DNA from: Elusimicrobiales bacterium
Lineage (GTDB): Bacteria; Elusimicrobiota; Elusimicrobia; Elusimicrobiales; Elusimicrobiaceae
NCBI GenBank assembly: GCA_028688475.1
Contig: JAQTYB010000017.1
Span: 1 to 32,951 of the forward strand
Reading direction: 5' to 3'
Length of the DNA stretch: 32,951 nucleotides
The position numbers and the translations under genes were made by a program. The stretch's first letter is position 1. The number at the start of each line of letters is the position of its first letter. The notes below the pieces were generated by a model that worked only from the letters and a program-made list of their open reading frames with translations, had not been told where the DNA came from and did not search any database. Shown one piece after another: positions 6,404 to 14,330 of this stretch.

Positions 6404-8658
6404 AAAAATACATACCGGTTTTTATTTTTTTTATAGCGCTGGCGCTTTTCGCGGGCGTATTTCTCGCGCCGTCAGGCCGGGTGGCAAGTTCGCGCGGCGC
6501 GGATTTGTGGAACGCTTCCTATCCCCTCCGCGCGGCGGCGGGGAAAAGCGTGCCGTTGTGGTTCAACTCCCAGTTCTGCGGCCTGCCGCTTGCCGCAAAC
6601 ATCCAGCTTGGTTTTTTCTATCCGCTCAACGCGCAGTTTTTTTTGCTTGATACCGCCGCGTCGTATAACCTGGCGTTTTTGCTGCATGTTTTTCTGGCCG
6701 GGCTGGGCGCGGCGTTGTTCTTGTCCGAACTGGGGCTGGGGGCCGCCGCCGTTTTTGCGGGCGGCGTCTCGTTCATGCTGAGCGCGCCCGTGCTGTGGCG
6801 CGTGACTCTGGGGCACATAGACATTATAAGCTCGCTGGCGTGGATTGGTTTTGTTTTCGCCGGAGTGCTGCGCTTGTCAAAAAAACCCTCAGCCTCGCGG
6901 GCCGCCGCGCTGGGGCTTGCCGGGGGGATGCAGATTCTGGCGGGACATCCGCAGTATTTTTACATGACCGCGCTGGCGGCGTCAGCATACGCGGCGTTCG
7001 AGTGGTTTGCGGCGGCGCGTCCCGGAAAAAAACGGTTCGCCATCGGCTGCGGCGCCGCCTGCGCCGGAGCATTGGCGGTATCCGCCGCGGCATGGGCGCC
7101 TCTGTCGGGATTTCTGGGACTCAGTTCCCGCAGCGGCGCGGGGATGGCTTTTGCCGGCACATTTTCCATGCCGCCGGAGCAGGTGCTAAGTTTCGCCGTG
7201 CCGGGTTTTTTCGGCGGACAGATTCCCGGGCCTTACTGGGGGCGCTGGTACCCGTGGGAAATAACCGGCTACTTCGGCGCGGCGGCGCTTTTGCCGGCTT
7301 TCGCGGGATTGTTTTCGGCAGACAGGCGGGCGGTTTTTTTCAAATGGTGCGCGGGCGGCGCGTTGATACTGGCGCTGGGAAAATATCTGCCGCTGTTTCC
7401 GCTTTTATATCACGGTTTGCCGGGGATTGCGGTTTTTCGCTGCCCCGGCAGGTTTGTCGTGTTCGCGGCGTTCTCCGGCTGCGTACTGGCGGCTTTCGGG
7501 CTCGACGCGCTGCTGGCGTCTTCCCCCGAACAGTTCAGGCGGACTGTGCGGCGGATGGTTATCTTCGCCGCGGCGGTTTTCGGCGGGACGGGACTGTTTC
7601 TGGCGGTCTCCGCCGCCGGGGATTATGCGCTCTGGCGCAAGCTGCTGTCCGCCATGTCGGCGCTGCCGGACAGGATGCTGGCTTCCGCAAATTCGCTTGA
7701 AATTTACCGGCAGCTTTACGCGGGCGCGGCGAAAAGCTGGCTCGCGTCCGCGCTGGCTGCTGCGGCGCTGCTGTCGGGCTGCGTGTTTTTTCGGGACGGA
7801 CGCCGCGCGCTTGGCGTGTTTATCTGCTGCGTCTGCCTGCTGGAATTATGGGCTTGCGGGCACAGCCATATAACCATGTTCGACAGTTCCAGCCTTGCGC
7901 TTGAAAAGGGCGCGAGTGAATTTCTCGCGGGCGACTCTCTGCCTCACCGCGTCGCCGGAATAGGCATACCTCCGGCGGTGATGACCGCCAGCGGCGTCGA
8001 AACCGCCGACGGCTATTATTCCGTGCGCCTGCGCGCCTATCAGGAATTTTTCAATTTCAGTCAGGGCCGTCCGGCTGAAAAAGACATGGCGCGGCTGGAG
8101 CAGCTCACGCCTATGCTGGCTTATCTGAATCTGAAATATGTTGTCAGCGCGGGGAAGCTGCCCGCCAATCCGCTGCTGAAAGAGGTTTACTCCGGCCCGT
8201 CGGCAACTGTATACCGCTGGACTCCCGGCCTTGAGCGGTTTTATTTCACGGGCAACGTGCGTTGCGCGGCGCGGGGGAAGATGCTTGCATCGCTGTCGGA
8301 TTGGGAACCGGCAACGCCGCCGCTTGCGTTGACTGAAACCGAAACGGGGCTGAAAAATGCTGACGCGAAAGCGGCATTTGGCCGTGTCGAATATTCTCCC
8401 GCGCGCTCGCATGTGAGCCTGAACGCTTCCGCCGCCGGAATGCTGGTGATGAATGAGAGTTGGTATCCCGGCTGGAAGGCGTATGTCAACGGAAAGGAAG
8501 CGCCGCTGCTGCGGGTCAACTACTACGCGTGCGGCGTGGCGCTTGAGGCCGGCGAAAACGACGTGGTTTTCCGGTACAGTCCGGCGGGATTGAAGTGGTT
8601 AGCGGCGCTATCGCTGCTGTCGTTTTTCGTCCTGCTGTGGATTTGGTTTGCGGGATGA
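6400..8658 (+). CDS. YfhO-family membrane protein
   Basis: The protein has 752 residues. An N-terminal helix (MKKYIPVFIFFIALALF) and many further helices are followed by a soluble C-terminal domain from about residue 500 and a last helix at about 728-748. The C-terminal run SWYPGWKAYVNGKEAPLL, then a GEND-VVFRYSP segment, is the characteristic end of the YfhO family (GT-C fold), whose studied members add sugars to cell-wall or lipid-linked polymers. The substrate here is unknown. The gene is coupled to the preceding membrane protein. Its last 51 bases lie opposite the end of the XRE regulator gene on the minus strand. Confidence 0.85.
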   Translation: MKKYIPVFIFFIALALFAGVFLAPSGRVASSRGADLWNASYPLRAAAGKSVPLWFNSQFCGLPLAANIQLGFFYPLNAQFFLLDTAASYNLAFLLHVFLAGLGAALFLSELGLGAAAVFAGGVSFMLSAPVLWRVTLGHIDIISSLAWIGFVFAGVLRLSKKPSASRAAALGLAGGMQILAGHPQYFYMTALAASAYAAFEWFAAARPGKKRFAIGCGAACAGALAVSAAAWAPLSGFLGLSSRSGAGMAFAGTFSMPPEQVLSFAVPGFFGGQIPGPYWGRWYPWEITGYFGAAALLPAFAGLFSADRRAVFFKWCAGGALILALGKYLPLFPLLYHGLPGIAVFRCPGRFVVFAAFSGCVLAAFGLDALLASSPEQFRRTVRRMVIFAAAVFGGTGLFLAVSAAGDYALWRKLLSAMSALPDRMLASANSLEIYRQLYAGAAKSWLASALAAAALLSGCVFFRDGRRALGVFICCVCLLELWACGHSHITMFDSSSLALEKGASEFLAGDSLPHRVAGIGIPPAVMTASGVETADGYYSVRLRAYQEFFNFSQGRPAEKDMARLEQLTPMLAYLNLKYVVSAGKLPANPLLKEVYSGPSATVYRWTPGLERFYFTGNVRCAARGKMLASLSDWEPATPPLALTETETGLKNADAKAAFGRVEYSPARSHVSLNASAAGMLVMNESWYPGWKAYVNGKEAPLLRVNYYACGVALEAGENDVVFRYSPAGLKWLAALSLLSFFVLLWIWFAG

Positions 8659-9021
8659 CTCCGCTGCTTTGGAACTCCGCAGGCGGACGGAGAGAGAGCA
8701 GGCCTGCGCTATTATATATTCCCTGTCTGACTGCGTGTTGCGCTGCAGAGACATGATGAGCGGCGTCAGAGACTGCACAAGTTCATCTTTCGATTCGCAC
8801 AACTGGTTTACCGCAAATAAATCGGATATTTGAGTATTCAATCCTTCCGCTATCTTCCTCATATTGTCCAGCGAAATGTTTTGTGCGCCGCGCTCCACTT
8901 CGCCGAGGTAATTGGGGTGGATTTGCGCGCGCCATGCCAGTTCCTCCAGCGTGAACCCCGCTTTTTTCCGCAGCGTCCTGATATGCGACCCGAATATAGT
9001 TTTGAAAACCTGTTTCTTCAT
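8608..9021 (-). CDS. XRE-family helix-turn-helix transcriptional regulator
   Basis: The protein has 137 residues. The N-terminal helix-turn-helix spans about residues 10-66: IRTLRKKAGFTLEELAWRA, then HPNYLGEVERG as recognition helix and SLDNMRKIAEGL as the closing helices, a standard XRE/Cro-C1 domain. The C-terminal 70 residues are charged and probably helical, with no recognised ligand domain. The ribosome binding site GAGAGG lies close upstream of the ATG. The gene is divergent from the promoter that starts the secreted Cys-rich cluster (9092 onward), 70 bases away, which makes it the leading candidate for control of that cluster; this is inference from position. The 3' end overlaps the YfhO-family gene tail to tail. 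Confidence 0.88.
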   Translation of the reverse strand: MKKQVFKTIFGSHIRTLRKKAGFTLEELAWRAQIHPNYLGEVERGAQNISLDNMRKIAEGLNTQISDLFAVNQLCESKDELVQSLTPLIMSLQRNTQSDREYIIAQACSLSVRLRSSKAAESSRKPNPQQDEKRQQR

Positions 9022-9091
9022 AGGCCTCTCGAGCGATGTGGTTACTCTAACTAAATGCGGCAGGATGAACTACAATATGGCAATGGTATTA

Positions 9092-9121
9092 TTGACAAAA
9101 TAAATATATAAATTGTATTTT
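9092..9121 (+). promoter_or_regulatory. Promoter at the head of the secreted Cys-rich cluster
   Basis: A consensus TTGACA (9092-9097) and TATTTT (9116-9121) are 18 bases apart, in an AT-rich stretch that stands out from the GC-rich surroundings. The predicted start near 9128 gives a leader of about 32 bases carrying a GGGGGAT ribosome binding site before the ATG at 9160. It lies in the divergent spacer shared with the XRE gene. Confidence 0.6.
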
Positions 9122-9159
9122 GGTTGTGGCGGCGAACCCTTGTTCCGGTGGGGGATAAA

Positions 9160-9858
9160 ATGCGCAAAGGCAGGCTTCTCTGGTTTGCGGTGTTGTTCTT
9201 TTCAGGCGGCGCGGTGTTCGCGCAATGCGGCAATCCGGCAGGCGTGGCGGGACAGCAGAAATATAACGTCGCCGCAATCCCCAACACGATGAGCGTCTGC
9301 AACGGGACGAACTGGGTGTCGCTTAGCACCGCGCCGGGCGGCTCGGGCGGCTATGTGCAATTCAACAACTCCGGCTCCTTCGGCGGCGACTCTTCCCTGT
9401 TCTGGGATAATACAAACAAGCGGCTCGGCATTGGAACGGCTGCGCCAGCCAGTTCAGTCAGCGTTTTAAACGGCGATATTCGTATTTTCACAACTACGGG
9501 CTCGCGCGGCATAATATTTCAGGACGGCACTGTAAAGACCACAGCAACGGGCGACGCCAGGATTATAACCGGAACATACACCGGCGACGGCACTGCCTCG
9601 CAAACCATTACATTGGGATTCCGCCCGAAACTGGTTATCGTCAAAAGCGTAAACGGCACTTATGACGGACAAGGTATCGCCATTGACGGCATACCCGACA
9701 GCGCCACGCAACTCTACAGCTACAATAACGTCAACTATCCTATGGCCGCTCGAGTCGTGCCTACTGACACCGGATTTACAGCATACGGCACCGCAAACGA
9801 TGCCCAATTCAATGCCAGCGCTGCGGTTTACTATTTTGTGGCATTAGGGCTCCGGTAA
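9160..9858 (+). CDS. Exported protein with tail-fibre-like strand repeats
   Basis: The start is taken as the ATG at 9160, with GGGGGAT six bases upstream; an earlier in-frame ATG at 9124 lies at the predicted transcription start and lacks this site. The product has 232 residues with a signal peptide ending GGAVFA. The middle has the sequence types FWDNTNKRLGIGTAAP and GIIFQDGTVKTTA, seen in phage tail fibres and in large exported proteins of uncultured bacteria. The C-terminal 100 residues (GTYTGDGTASQTITLGFRPK onward) resemble a small beta-domain found in phage tail proteins. No phage genes are nearby, so a cell-surface role is more likely than a prophage remnant. It is the first gene of the secreted cluster. 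Confidence 0.75.
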   Translation: MRKGRLLWFAVLFFSGGAVFAQCGNPAGVAGQQKYNVAAIPNTMSVCNGTNWVSLSTAPGGSGGYVQFNNSGSFGGDSSLFWDNTNKRLGIGTAAPASSVSVLNGDIRIFTTTGSRGIIFQDGTVKTTATGDARIITGTYTGDGTASQTITLGFRPKLVIVKSVNGTYDGQGIAIDGIPDSATQLYSYNNVNYPMAARVVPTDTGFTAYGTANDAQFNASAAVYYFVALGLR

Positions 9859-9893
9859 CGGTTTATGCAATAGACTTGTCCCCGAATAAGGTT

Positions 9894-11237
9894 ATGAGGC
9901 AAAAAGGCAGGATTTTGGTTTGCAGCACAGCGGGCGCAGGCGCGCACGCTCGAATAGGGTGTGTAAGCCGGGCGTGCGCGCCGGCGCTTCTTGCCGTCTG
10001 CCTGTTTTCTCCCGCCGCGTGCGCGCAATCCGGCGGGAGCATGAATACGTTTTACCCCTCGCCTAGCGGCTCCGTTGACAGGTACTCCGCGACAAATCTG
10101 CGTGTGATGGACAAGGACTTTACCTCGGTCGGCGTTTCCACTGTTGCGGGCATGGCGACGAACGCCGTAAATCCGGCTTACAACGGCGCTGTGTTCGATT
10201 CCAACCGGACGCTGTCCATCAAGGCGGGGCGGGACATTGTTTTTACCGCGAATCAGACGGATATAAAAGACGGTGTGCATTCCGGCGCGGGGCTGGACGC
10301 TAACGGACAGTACAAATCCGCCGTCGTGCCGGCTGACCTGCCCCGGCAGACCTACCTATCCAACCTGTGCGAGTGGAAAACCACTAAAAGCTGCGTTTTC
10401 AACGGGGTTGCCGGCACCATCATAGCGCTGGCGTGGCCGGACGCCGCCGGCAAACCCCGCATATCCTACGGTCCCTGCATGGTATGGGACAGCGCCGTTT
10501 TTTTTCTGTGCTGCAACTTCACCGCCGGCACGCTGGGAACGCCGGCCGGCTCTCCCGGTTCCCAAACGCGGAGCCAGACGCGGACCATTCCCTGCGGTTC
10601 CGGCACCATGACGCAGGTGAGCGCTTATGCCTGTCCCGGACCTGTTTATAAAGGTTGGCTAACCATTCCGCCCGCGGTCTGCGCGTCCTGCTATCCTCCG
10701 TCGCCGGAGGTGCGGCGGCAGGACTGCCCCGAAGACCCCGATGCGTTGCCCGGTTCCACCTTTACCGGGGAAATCACACAGTTGAGGACTTACACCTGCC
10801 CCGGCCCCGTGGCGGGGGAATGGAAGACAATCGCCAACACCTGCCGGACGCACCGGCCCTGCAAGCCCCTGCCTTCCGAGGTGCGGACGCGGACATGCTC
10901 TATGTACGGAGACAGTTCCATCTGGAATGGCGCCTATTACAGTGGCAATGGTGTCTATCATCTGAACGGGGTTGAAACTCAGACAAGAACATGGTCGTGC
11001 GTCAACAACATGCCGGTAGCGAGCGAGTGGGCAACGGTGCCGGGCACCGGATGCGTGACGCCATGCATCCCTTCAGGTTATATCATAGGAACTACTCCGG
11101 CGGGAAAGTTTCCAGGATGGCCCGAAATAGATCCTGCTACCGGCGAGTATTCTCTCTACGGACAGAAGTGCTGCTCGCGCAAGAATTATGTTACTGGACT
11201 TTGCGCAGATGGGCGGTGCCATATAGCATGCCAATGA
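9894..11237 (+). CDS. Secreted Cys-rich repeat protein A1
   Basis: The start is the ATG at 9894 (AAGG just upstream), giving 447 residues. A long n-region and hydrophobic core end at ACA-Q (signal peptidase I type, about residue 44). The mature protein opens with NTFYPSPSGSVDRYSATNLRV (YPSP at 54-57). A middle domain is bounded by LCEW (158-161) and LCC (205-207). Three Cys repeats follow (C234-C263, C266-C307, C313-C387) with the pattern R-x-Y-x-C-P-G-P-x-x-x-x-W ... C. A tail with CC at 426-427 and further cysteines closes the protein. It is the paralogue of A2 (15282), with the same number and order of domains. Extracellular location is predicted; function is unknown. Confidence 0.8.
   Translation: MRQKGRILVCSTAGAGAHARIGCVSRACAPALLAVCLFSPAACAQSGGSMNTFYPSPSGSVDRYSATNLRVMDKDFTSVGVSTVAGMATNAVNPAYNGAVFDSNRTLSIKAGRDIVFTANQTDIKDGVHSGAGLDANGQYKSAVVPADLPRQTYLSNLCEWKTTKSCVFNGVAGTIIALAWPDAAGKPRISYGPCMVWDSAVFFLCCNFTAGTLGTPAGSPGSQTRSQTRTIPCGSGTMTQVSAYACPGPVYKGWLTIPPAVCASCYPPSPEVRRQDCPEDPDALPGSTFTGEITQLRTYTCPGPVAGEWKTIANTCRTHRPCKPLPSEVRTRTCSMYGDSSIWNGAYYSGNGVYHLNGVETQTRTWSCVNNMPVASEWATVPGTGCVTPCIPSGYIIGTTPAGKFPGWPEIDPATGEYSLYGQKCCSRKNYVTGLCADGRCHIACQ
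10788..10812 (+). repeat. 25-base direct repeat shared with 18216-18240
   Basis: Identical 25 bases encode the TYTCPGPV core of a Cys repeat in A1 and in C2; 20 of these bases occur again at 18474-18493. The identity at DNA level exceeds what the protein similarity elsewhere would predict. Confidence 0.8.
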
Positions 11238-12271
11238 AAACGCTATCGTGGCGGAGTCTGGCGAATAGCCGAGAGGAACATCGGTTCTTTATTCATGGAG
11301 GGGCCGCGTTCTGTTGCGCATTATCAGTCTGGCTGCTGCCCGGCGTGTCGCATGCCGGCGAGACCATGGTTCTTAAAGCTTATTATCCGCCGGCTTCCAT
11401 AGTCGCCAGAAACGCCGTATCCTCCGATTTGCAACTATTCGCGGGGGACAAAAATATACTGTCGCTGATTGGACCCTCCGCGGCCGACTCCGGCGTTCCC
11501 GCCGGAATACTGAATACGGGCGATTCGGGCGCGGACATGAACGCGGTCGCGGCGGGAGGGTACATTTATCTCGCCCCCGCGGGCCGGAAAGTGACCTTCG
11601 CCTCCGGCGGCATCGCCGATTTTTGCGTCTGGAAAGCCCTGGATTCCGCCAACGCGCTCACACAATGCCCTTGCGAAAAACCTTTCCTCCTCGCCATGGG
11701 GGACATAAACAGGCATGTGACTTACGATGTCAACGACATGGCCGGCGGTTTCGGATACCTGCTGTGCTGCGCGGCGAACATAATCGAACCGTTCACCGAT
11801 TCTCCGCCGCCGGCGGCAAACGCGTTCGCGCAAACCACGCAGTTGCCGCCGGCGCAGACCGCCTGCTATCCCCAAGAGCCGCGCGTGTGGTCCGTGGCAA
11901 ACCGCGACTGCCCCGCCGGACAGACCGGAACGGTTACCTATATCCAGTTTTACACCTGCCCCGACCAGACTCCCGGTCCGGCGAATATAATCGGCAACTC
12001 CTGTCTGCCCGCGGATTACGACTGCGTGCTTCCCAAAGACGAGATTCAGGAACTGAACTGCGCCTGGGGCGTGCAGGGGAGAATTCTCCAAAAAAGGAAA
12101 TGGCGCTGCCAGGGCGCGCCCTCCGCCGCCGCGCCGGACCCCTGGGAAACTATTTTGAACACTTGCGAGAACACCTGTTGCGGTTACGGAAGCTGCATGT
12201 GTACTCCTTGTTCGGGGAGATTCCGCTATTTTGGGAATTGGTTTTGCAGCGGGAACCTCGGCGCCGACTAA
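11234..12271 (+). CDS. Secreted Cys-rich repeat protein B1
   Basis: The start is set at the ATG at 11234, which overlaps the A1 stop (ATGA); a second ATG six bases earlier is also possible. The product has 345 residues. The signal peptide is basic then hydrophobic (AAFCCALSVWLLPGVSHA). The mature N-terminus has MVLKAYYPPASIVARNAVSS, the B-type version of the YPSP strand. The central domain runs from DFCVWK to YLLCC. Two Cys repeats follow: one contains NRDCPAGQTGTVTYIQFYTC, the other ELNCAWGVQGRILQKRKWRC. The tail is CCGYGSCMCTPCSG. The same layout recurs in B2 (16471). Translational coupling to A1 implies that the two are made together. Function is unknown. Confidence 0.78.
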   Translation: MKTLSWRSLANSREEHRFFIHGGAAFCCALSVWLLPGVSHAGETMVLKAYYPPASIVARNAVSSDLQLFAGDKNILSLIGPSAADSGVPAGILNTGDSGADMNAVAAGGYIYLAPAGRKVTFASGGIADFCVWKALDSANALTQCPCEKPFLLAMGDINRHVTYDVNDMAGGFGYLLCCAANIIEPFTDSPPPAANAFAQTTQLPPAQTACYPQEPRVWSVANRDCPAGQTGTVTYIQFYTCPDQTPGPANIIGNSCLPADYDCVLPKDEIQELNCAWGVQGRILQKRKWRCQGAPSAAAPDPWETILNTCENTCCGYGSCMCTPCSGRFRYFGNWFCSGNLGAD

Positions 12272-12313
12272 TACCGGAGAGAGGCGGTGAGAGGAACGCG
12301 AGGGCATGAAAAT

Positions 12314-13516
12314 ATGGAGAACCATGTTTCCGAAATGATATGTTTATCCCGCATTTCGTTTCGGGAGATGCTGACATTTTCGACGGCGCTGGCGGCGCTT
12401 TTGTTCTTTTCGGCGCTCGGCTGCGGGGAAGAATTCTCCGTCACCTCCTCCTGGCCGCCGCCTTACTCTAGAATCAAAACGGGGCGCGTTTATAAATTCG
12501 CCGAAGGCGGCATCGGGGGGGCCGCCGCGGACAGGATATATCTCGGCAACCTCGGCATGGCGAAAAGCGCGTATTCACTAAACGACCCGTCGGGCGCGGT
12601 CAAAGACACGCTTTACGGCGTCTACAAACCCTCGGGGGATTTGATTTTCACGTCCGGCAGCGACGGCAGCCTCGAGTTGGCTGCCGGCGGGAATGTCAGA
12701 CTGTCCAATGGCACCGTGTTTGGCAGACTGTGCAAATGGTTTCCGGACCCCATGAATCCGAACGGCTCCGCCGGTCCCCAATGCCCCGGCCCCGACAGCG
12801 GCGAAGTATGGACCCCGGTGGCGATGGGCTCCACCGCGTTTGACGGCAGCGTCGTGCAATTCCTCCCCAATACGCTTTTCGGCGGCGTGTTATGCTGCCG
12901 GTTTTCGGCGGGCGCCACGGTGGCGGTCGGACTGTACGACCTGTGCGTCCCTTATGACGAAGTGCGTCTTTTCGCCTGCGCCACCAACGGGATTGCGGAC
13001 GGCAGGTCCGGCTCGGTTACCAAGACGATGAGGTGGAACTGTCCCGGTCTTGCCGGCAAACCGGTGGCGTCGGGCGTATGGGTGCCGGTGCCGGGGTCGG
13101 ATACCTGCGCCTGCGCCCTGCCCGCGCCGGTGGTGACAAATGCCGCGTGCCCCGCCGGCGATGTGGCGGGAGCCATAGCGAATATGGCGTCTTACGCCTG
13201 CTCCGGCGCCACGGCGGTGCTGGGCAAGGCTGCCGAAATTTCAAACACCTGCATGCCTCCGCCGCCCGATCCGCCCTGCGTTCTGCCGTCGCCGAATCCG
13301 GCCATACGCACTTTGAGCTGCTGTTCGGGTTTTGATGGTTACACCACGTGGTCGGTGACATACAGTTGCGTCAACGGCACTCCCCAGGAGAGCTCCTGGC
13401 AAAAAATCGGCGATGCATGTTATTTGCCCTGGTGGTGCAGCTATAACGGGGCATGCCCCTATGGCATGGCGTGCTGGGGAGCATGTATTAACCAGCCTTG
13501 TTACAGACCGTCGTAA
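12314..13516 (+). CDS. Secreted Cys-rich repeat protein C1
   Basis: The ATG at 12314 was chosen because the bases before it (GAGGGCATGAAAAT) match those before the start of paralogue C2; a GTG at 12287 with a good GGAGAGAGG site is the alternative. The product has 400 residues with a hydrophobic signal (LTFSTALAALLFFSALG). The mature start is FSVTSSWPPPYSRIKTGRV, the C-type version of the N-terminal strand, followed by a stretch that C2 repeats almost word for word (FAEGG, IYLGNLGMAK, LYGVYKPSGDL). The central domain runs from RLCKW to VLCCRF. Three Cys repeats follow, the last containing CCSG, then a Cys-rich tail (CSYNGACPYGMACWGAC). Function is unknown. Confidence 0.78.
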   Translation: MENHVSEMICLSRISFREMLTFSTALAALLFFSALGCGEEFSVTSSWPPPYSRIKTGRVYKFAEGGIGGAAADRIYLGNLGMAKSAYSLNDPSGAVKDTLYGVYKPSGDLIFTSGSDGSLELAAGGNVRLSNGTVFGRLCKWFPDPMNPNGSAGPQCPGPDSGEVWTPVAMGSTAFDGSVVQFLPNTLFGGVLCCRFSAGATVAVGLYDLCVPYDEVRLFACATNGIADGRSGSVTKTMRWNCPGLAGKPVASGVWVPVPGSDTCACALPAPVVTNAACPAGDVAGAIANMASYACSGATAVLGKAAEISNTCMPPPPDPPCVLPSPNPAIRTLSCCSGFDGYTTWSVTYSCVNGTPQESSWQKIGDACYLPWWCSYNGACPYGMACWGACINQPCYRPS

Positions 13517-13540
13517 TGGCAGCACGTTGAGGAGGAAACA

Positions 13541-13912
13541 ATGCGGTTGTTGATTTCGATGTGTCTGCTGTCTGCGATTGCCGGCGCCGCGTCCGCGCCG
13601 GGAATTACGAAACAGCAATTCAAAGATATCCAGCGGCAGGAGACGGAAAAGCTTGCCGCGGCCATTTCCGCCATGCAAAAACTCAGGGACTGCTTCGCGG
13701 CCTCCCACGATATAGAGGAGATGCGCCGCTGCGGCTCCGCATACGCAAGCGACAAAAAAGCCGTTTCCGTCTTCGCTTCGTTTTGTTCGTCTTTGCCCGG
13801 CGCAAGTCAGACGTGCAGAACCGGCGCGGCGGCTTACCCCGGAAATCCGTGGATGCCGGGCGGCGCGAACTTGCCGCCTCAAAACTCAGGGGACTTCAAA
13901 GGCCATCCGTAA
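13541..13912 (+). CDS. Small secreted helical protein D1, one C-x12-C repeat
   Basis: The protein has 123 residues, with an excellent GAGGAGG ribosome binding site before the ATG. The signal peptide ends around residue 18 (AIAGAAS). Residues 22-70 form a predicted helical hairpin: a helix from ITKQQFKDI through EKLAAAISAMQKLRD, then C51, twelve residues, C64. The same unit occurs four times in D2 (14331). The second half has two more cysteines (C82, C92) and a Gly/Pro-rich end. It is 24 bases downstream of C1, probably the last gene of the first set. I recognise no known family. Confidence 0.72.
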   Translation: MRLLISMCLLSAIAGAASAPGITKQQFKDIQRQETEKLAAAISAMQKLRDCFAASHDIEEMRRCGSAYASDKKAVSVFASFCSSLPGASQTCRTGAAAYPGNPWMPGGANLPPQNSGDFKGHP

Positions 13913-13926
13913 ATGCGGAATATCCG

Positions 13927-14130
13927 CTATTTGTTCTCCGGCTCGAGCGGCATTATGAAGTACGCCAGCAGGTATGCCAGTCCGAAGGGGACGAATCCGG
14001 TGCAGACGAGCAGCAGCAGGAATATGAGCCGGAACAGCGTCGCGTCCTTGCCGAAATATTCCGCCAATCCGCCGCAAATTCCCAGGAATGTGCGGTTGGC
14101 GCGGGACCGGTAAAGCTTTTTCTCTTCCAT
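13927..14130 (-). CDS. PspC-domain membrane protein
   Basis: The protein has 67 residues and is essentially a lone PspC domain: KKLYRSRANRTFLGICGGLAEYFG, then a membrane segment of about 25 residues (LIFLLLLVCTGFVPFGLAYLLAYFI) and MPLEPENK at the end. PspC proteins sit in the inner membrane; in enterobacteria they sense envelope stress together with PspB. The ribosome binding site GGAGG is well placed. The gene is antisense to the cluster, between the two sets of secreted proteins. No PspA or PspB is visible. A role in sensing secretion stress from the cluster is only a suggestion from position. Confidence 0.9.
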   Translation of the reverse strand: MEEKKLYRSRANRTFLGICGGLAEYFGKDATLFRLIFLLLLVCTGFVPFGLAYLLAYFIMPLEPENK

Positions 14131-14229
14131 GACATCCTCCGGTGAAACTGTTTGCCGTCGTTATGAATACGAGCCCGCGCGCGGAAAAGTTACATGAGAT
14201 TTCCTCCCCGCGGGAAAACGGCGGAAAGG

Positions 14230-14258
14230 TTGACACGTCCGTTGATGTCTGCTAGCTT
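14230..14258 (+). promoter_or_regulatory. Putative promoter for the second set (D2 onward)
   Basis: Consensus TTGACA (14230-14235), a 17-base spacer, then TAGCTT (14253-14258), a weak -10. It lies in the 200-base gap between the divergent PspC gene and D2. Confidence 0.4.
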
Positions 14259-14330
14259 TGGATTATAGCGTGTTGCGCGCGCATATGGCACGGGAAGCGG
14301 GCTGTCTGCGCGGATTCAGCGGAGGTGAAA

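Noticed and set aside
9160..9858. Prophage remnant
   Set aside because: Only one tail-fibre-like protein is present, with its own Sec signal peptide; there is no integrase, capsid, terminase or lysis gene nearby.
10991..11233. An 81-codon longer N-terminus for B1
   Set aside because: It would overlap A1 in another frame and put the signal peptide deep inside the protein; the ATG at 11234 is coupled to the A1 stop.
12398..12425. Lipoprotein signal in C1 (ALGC)
   Set aside because: The residue three before the Cys is Ala rather than the usual Leu/Val/Ile, and paralogue C2 has no Cys at the corresponding position.
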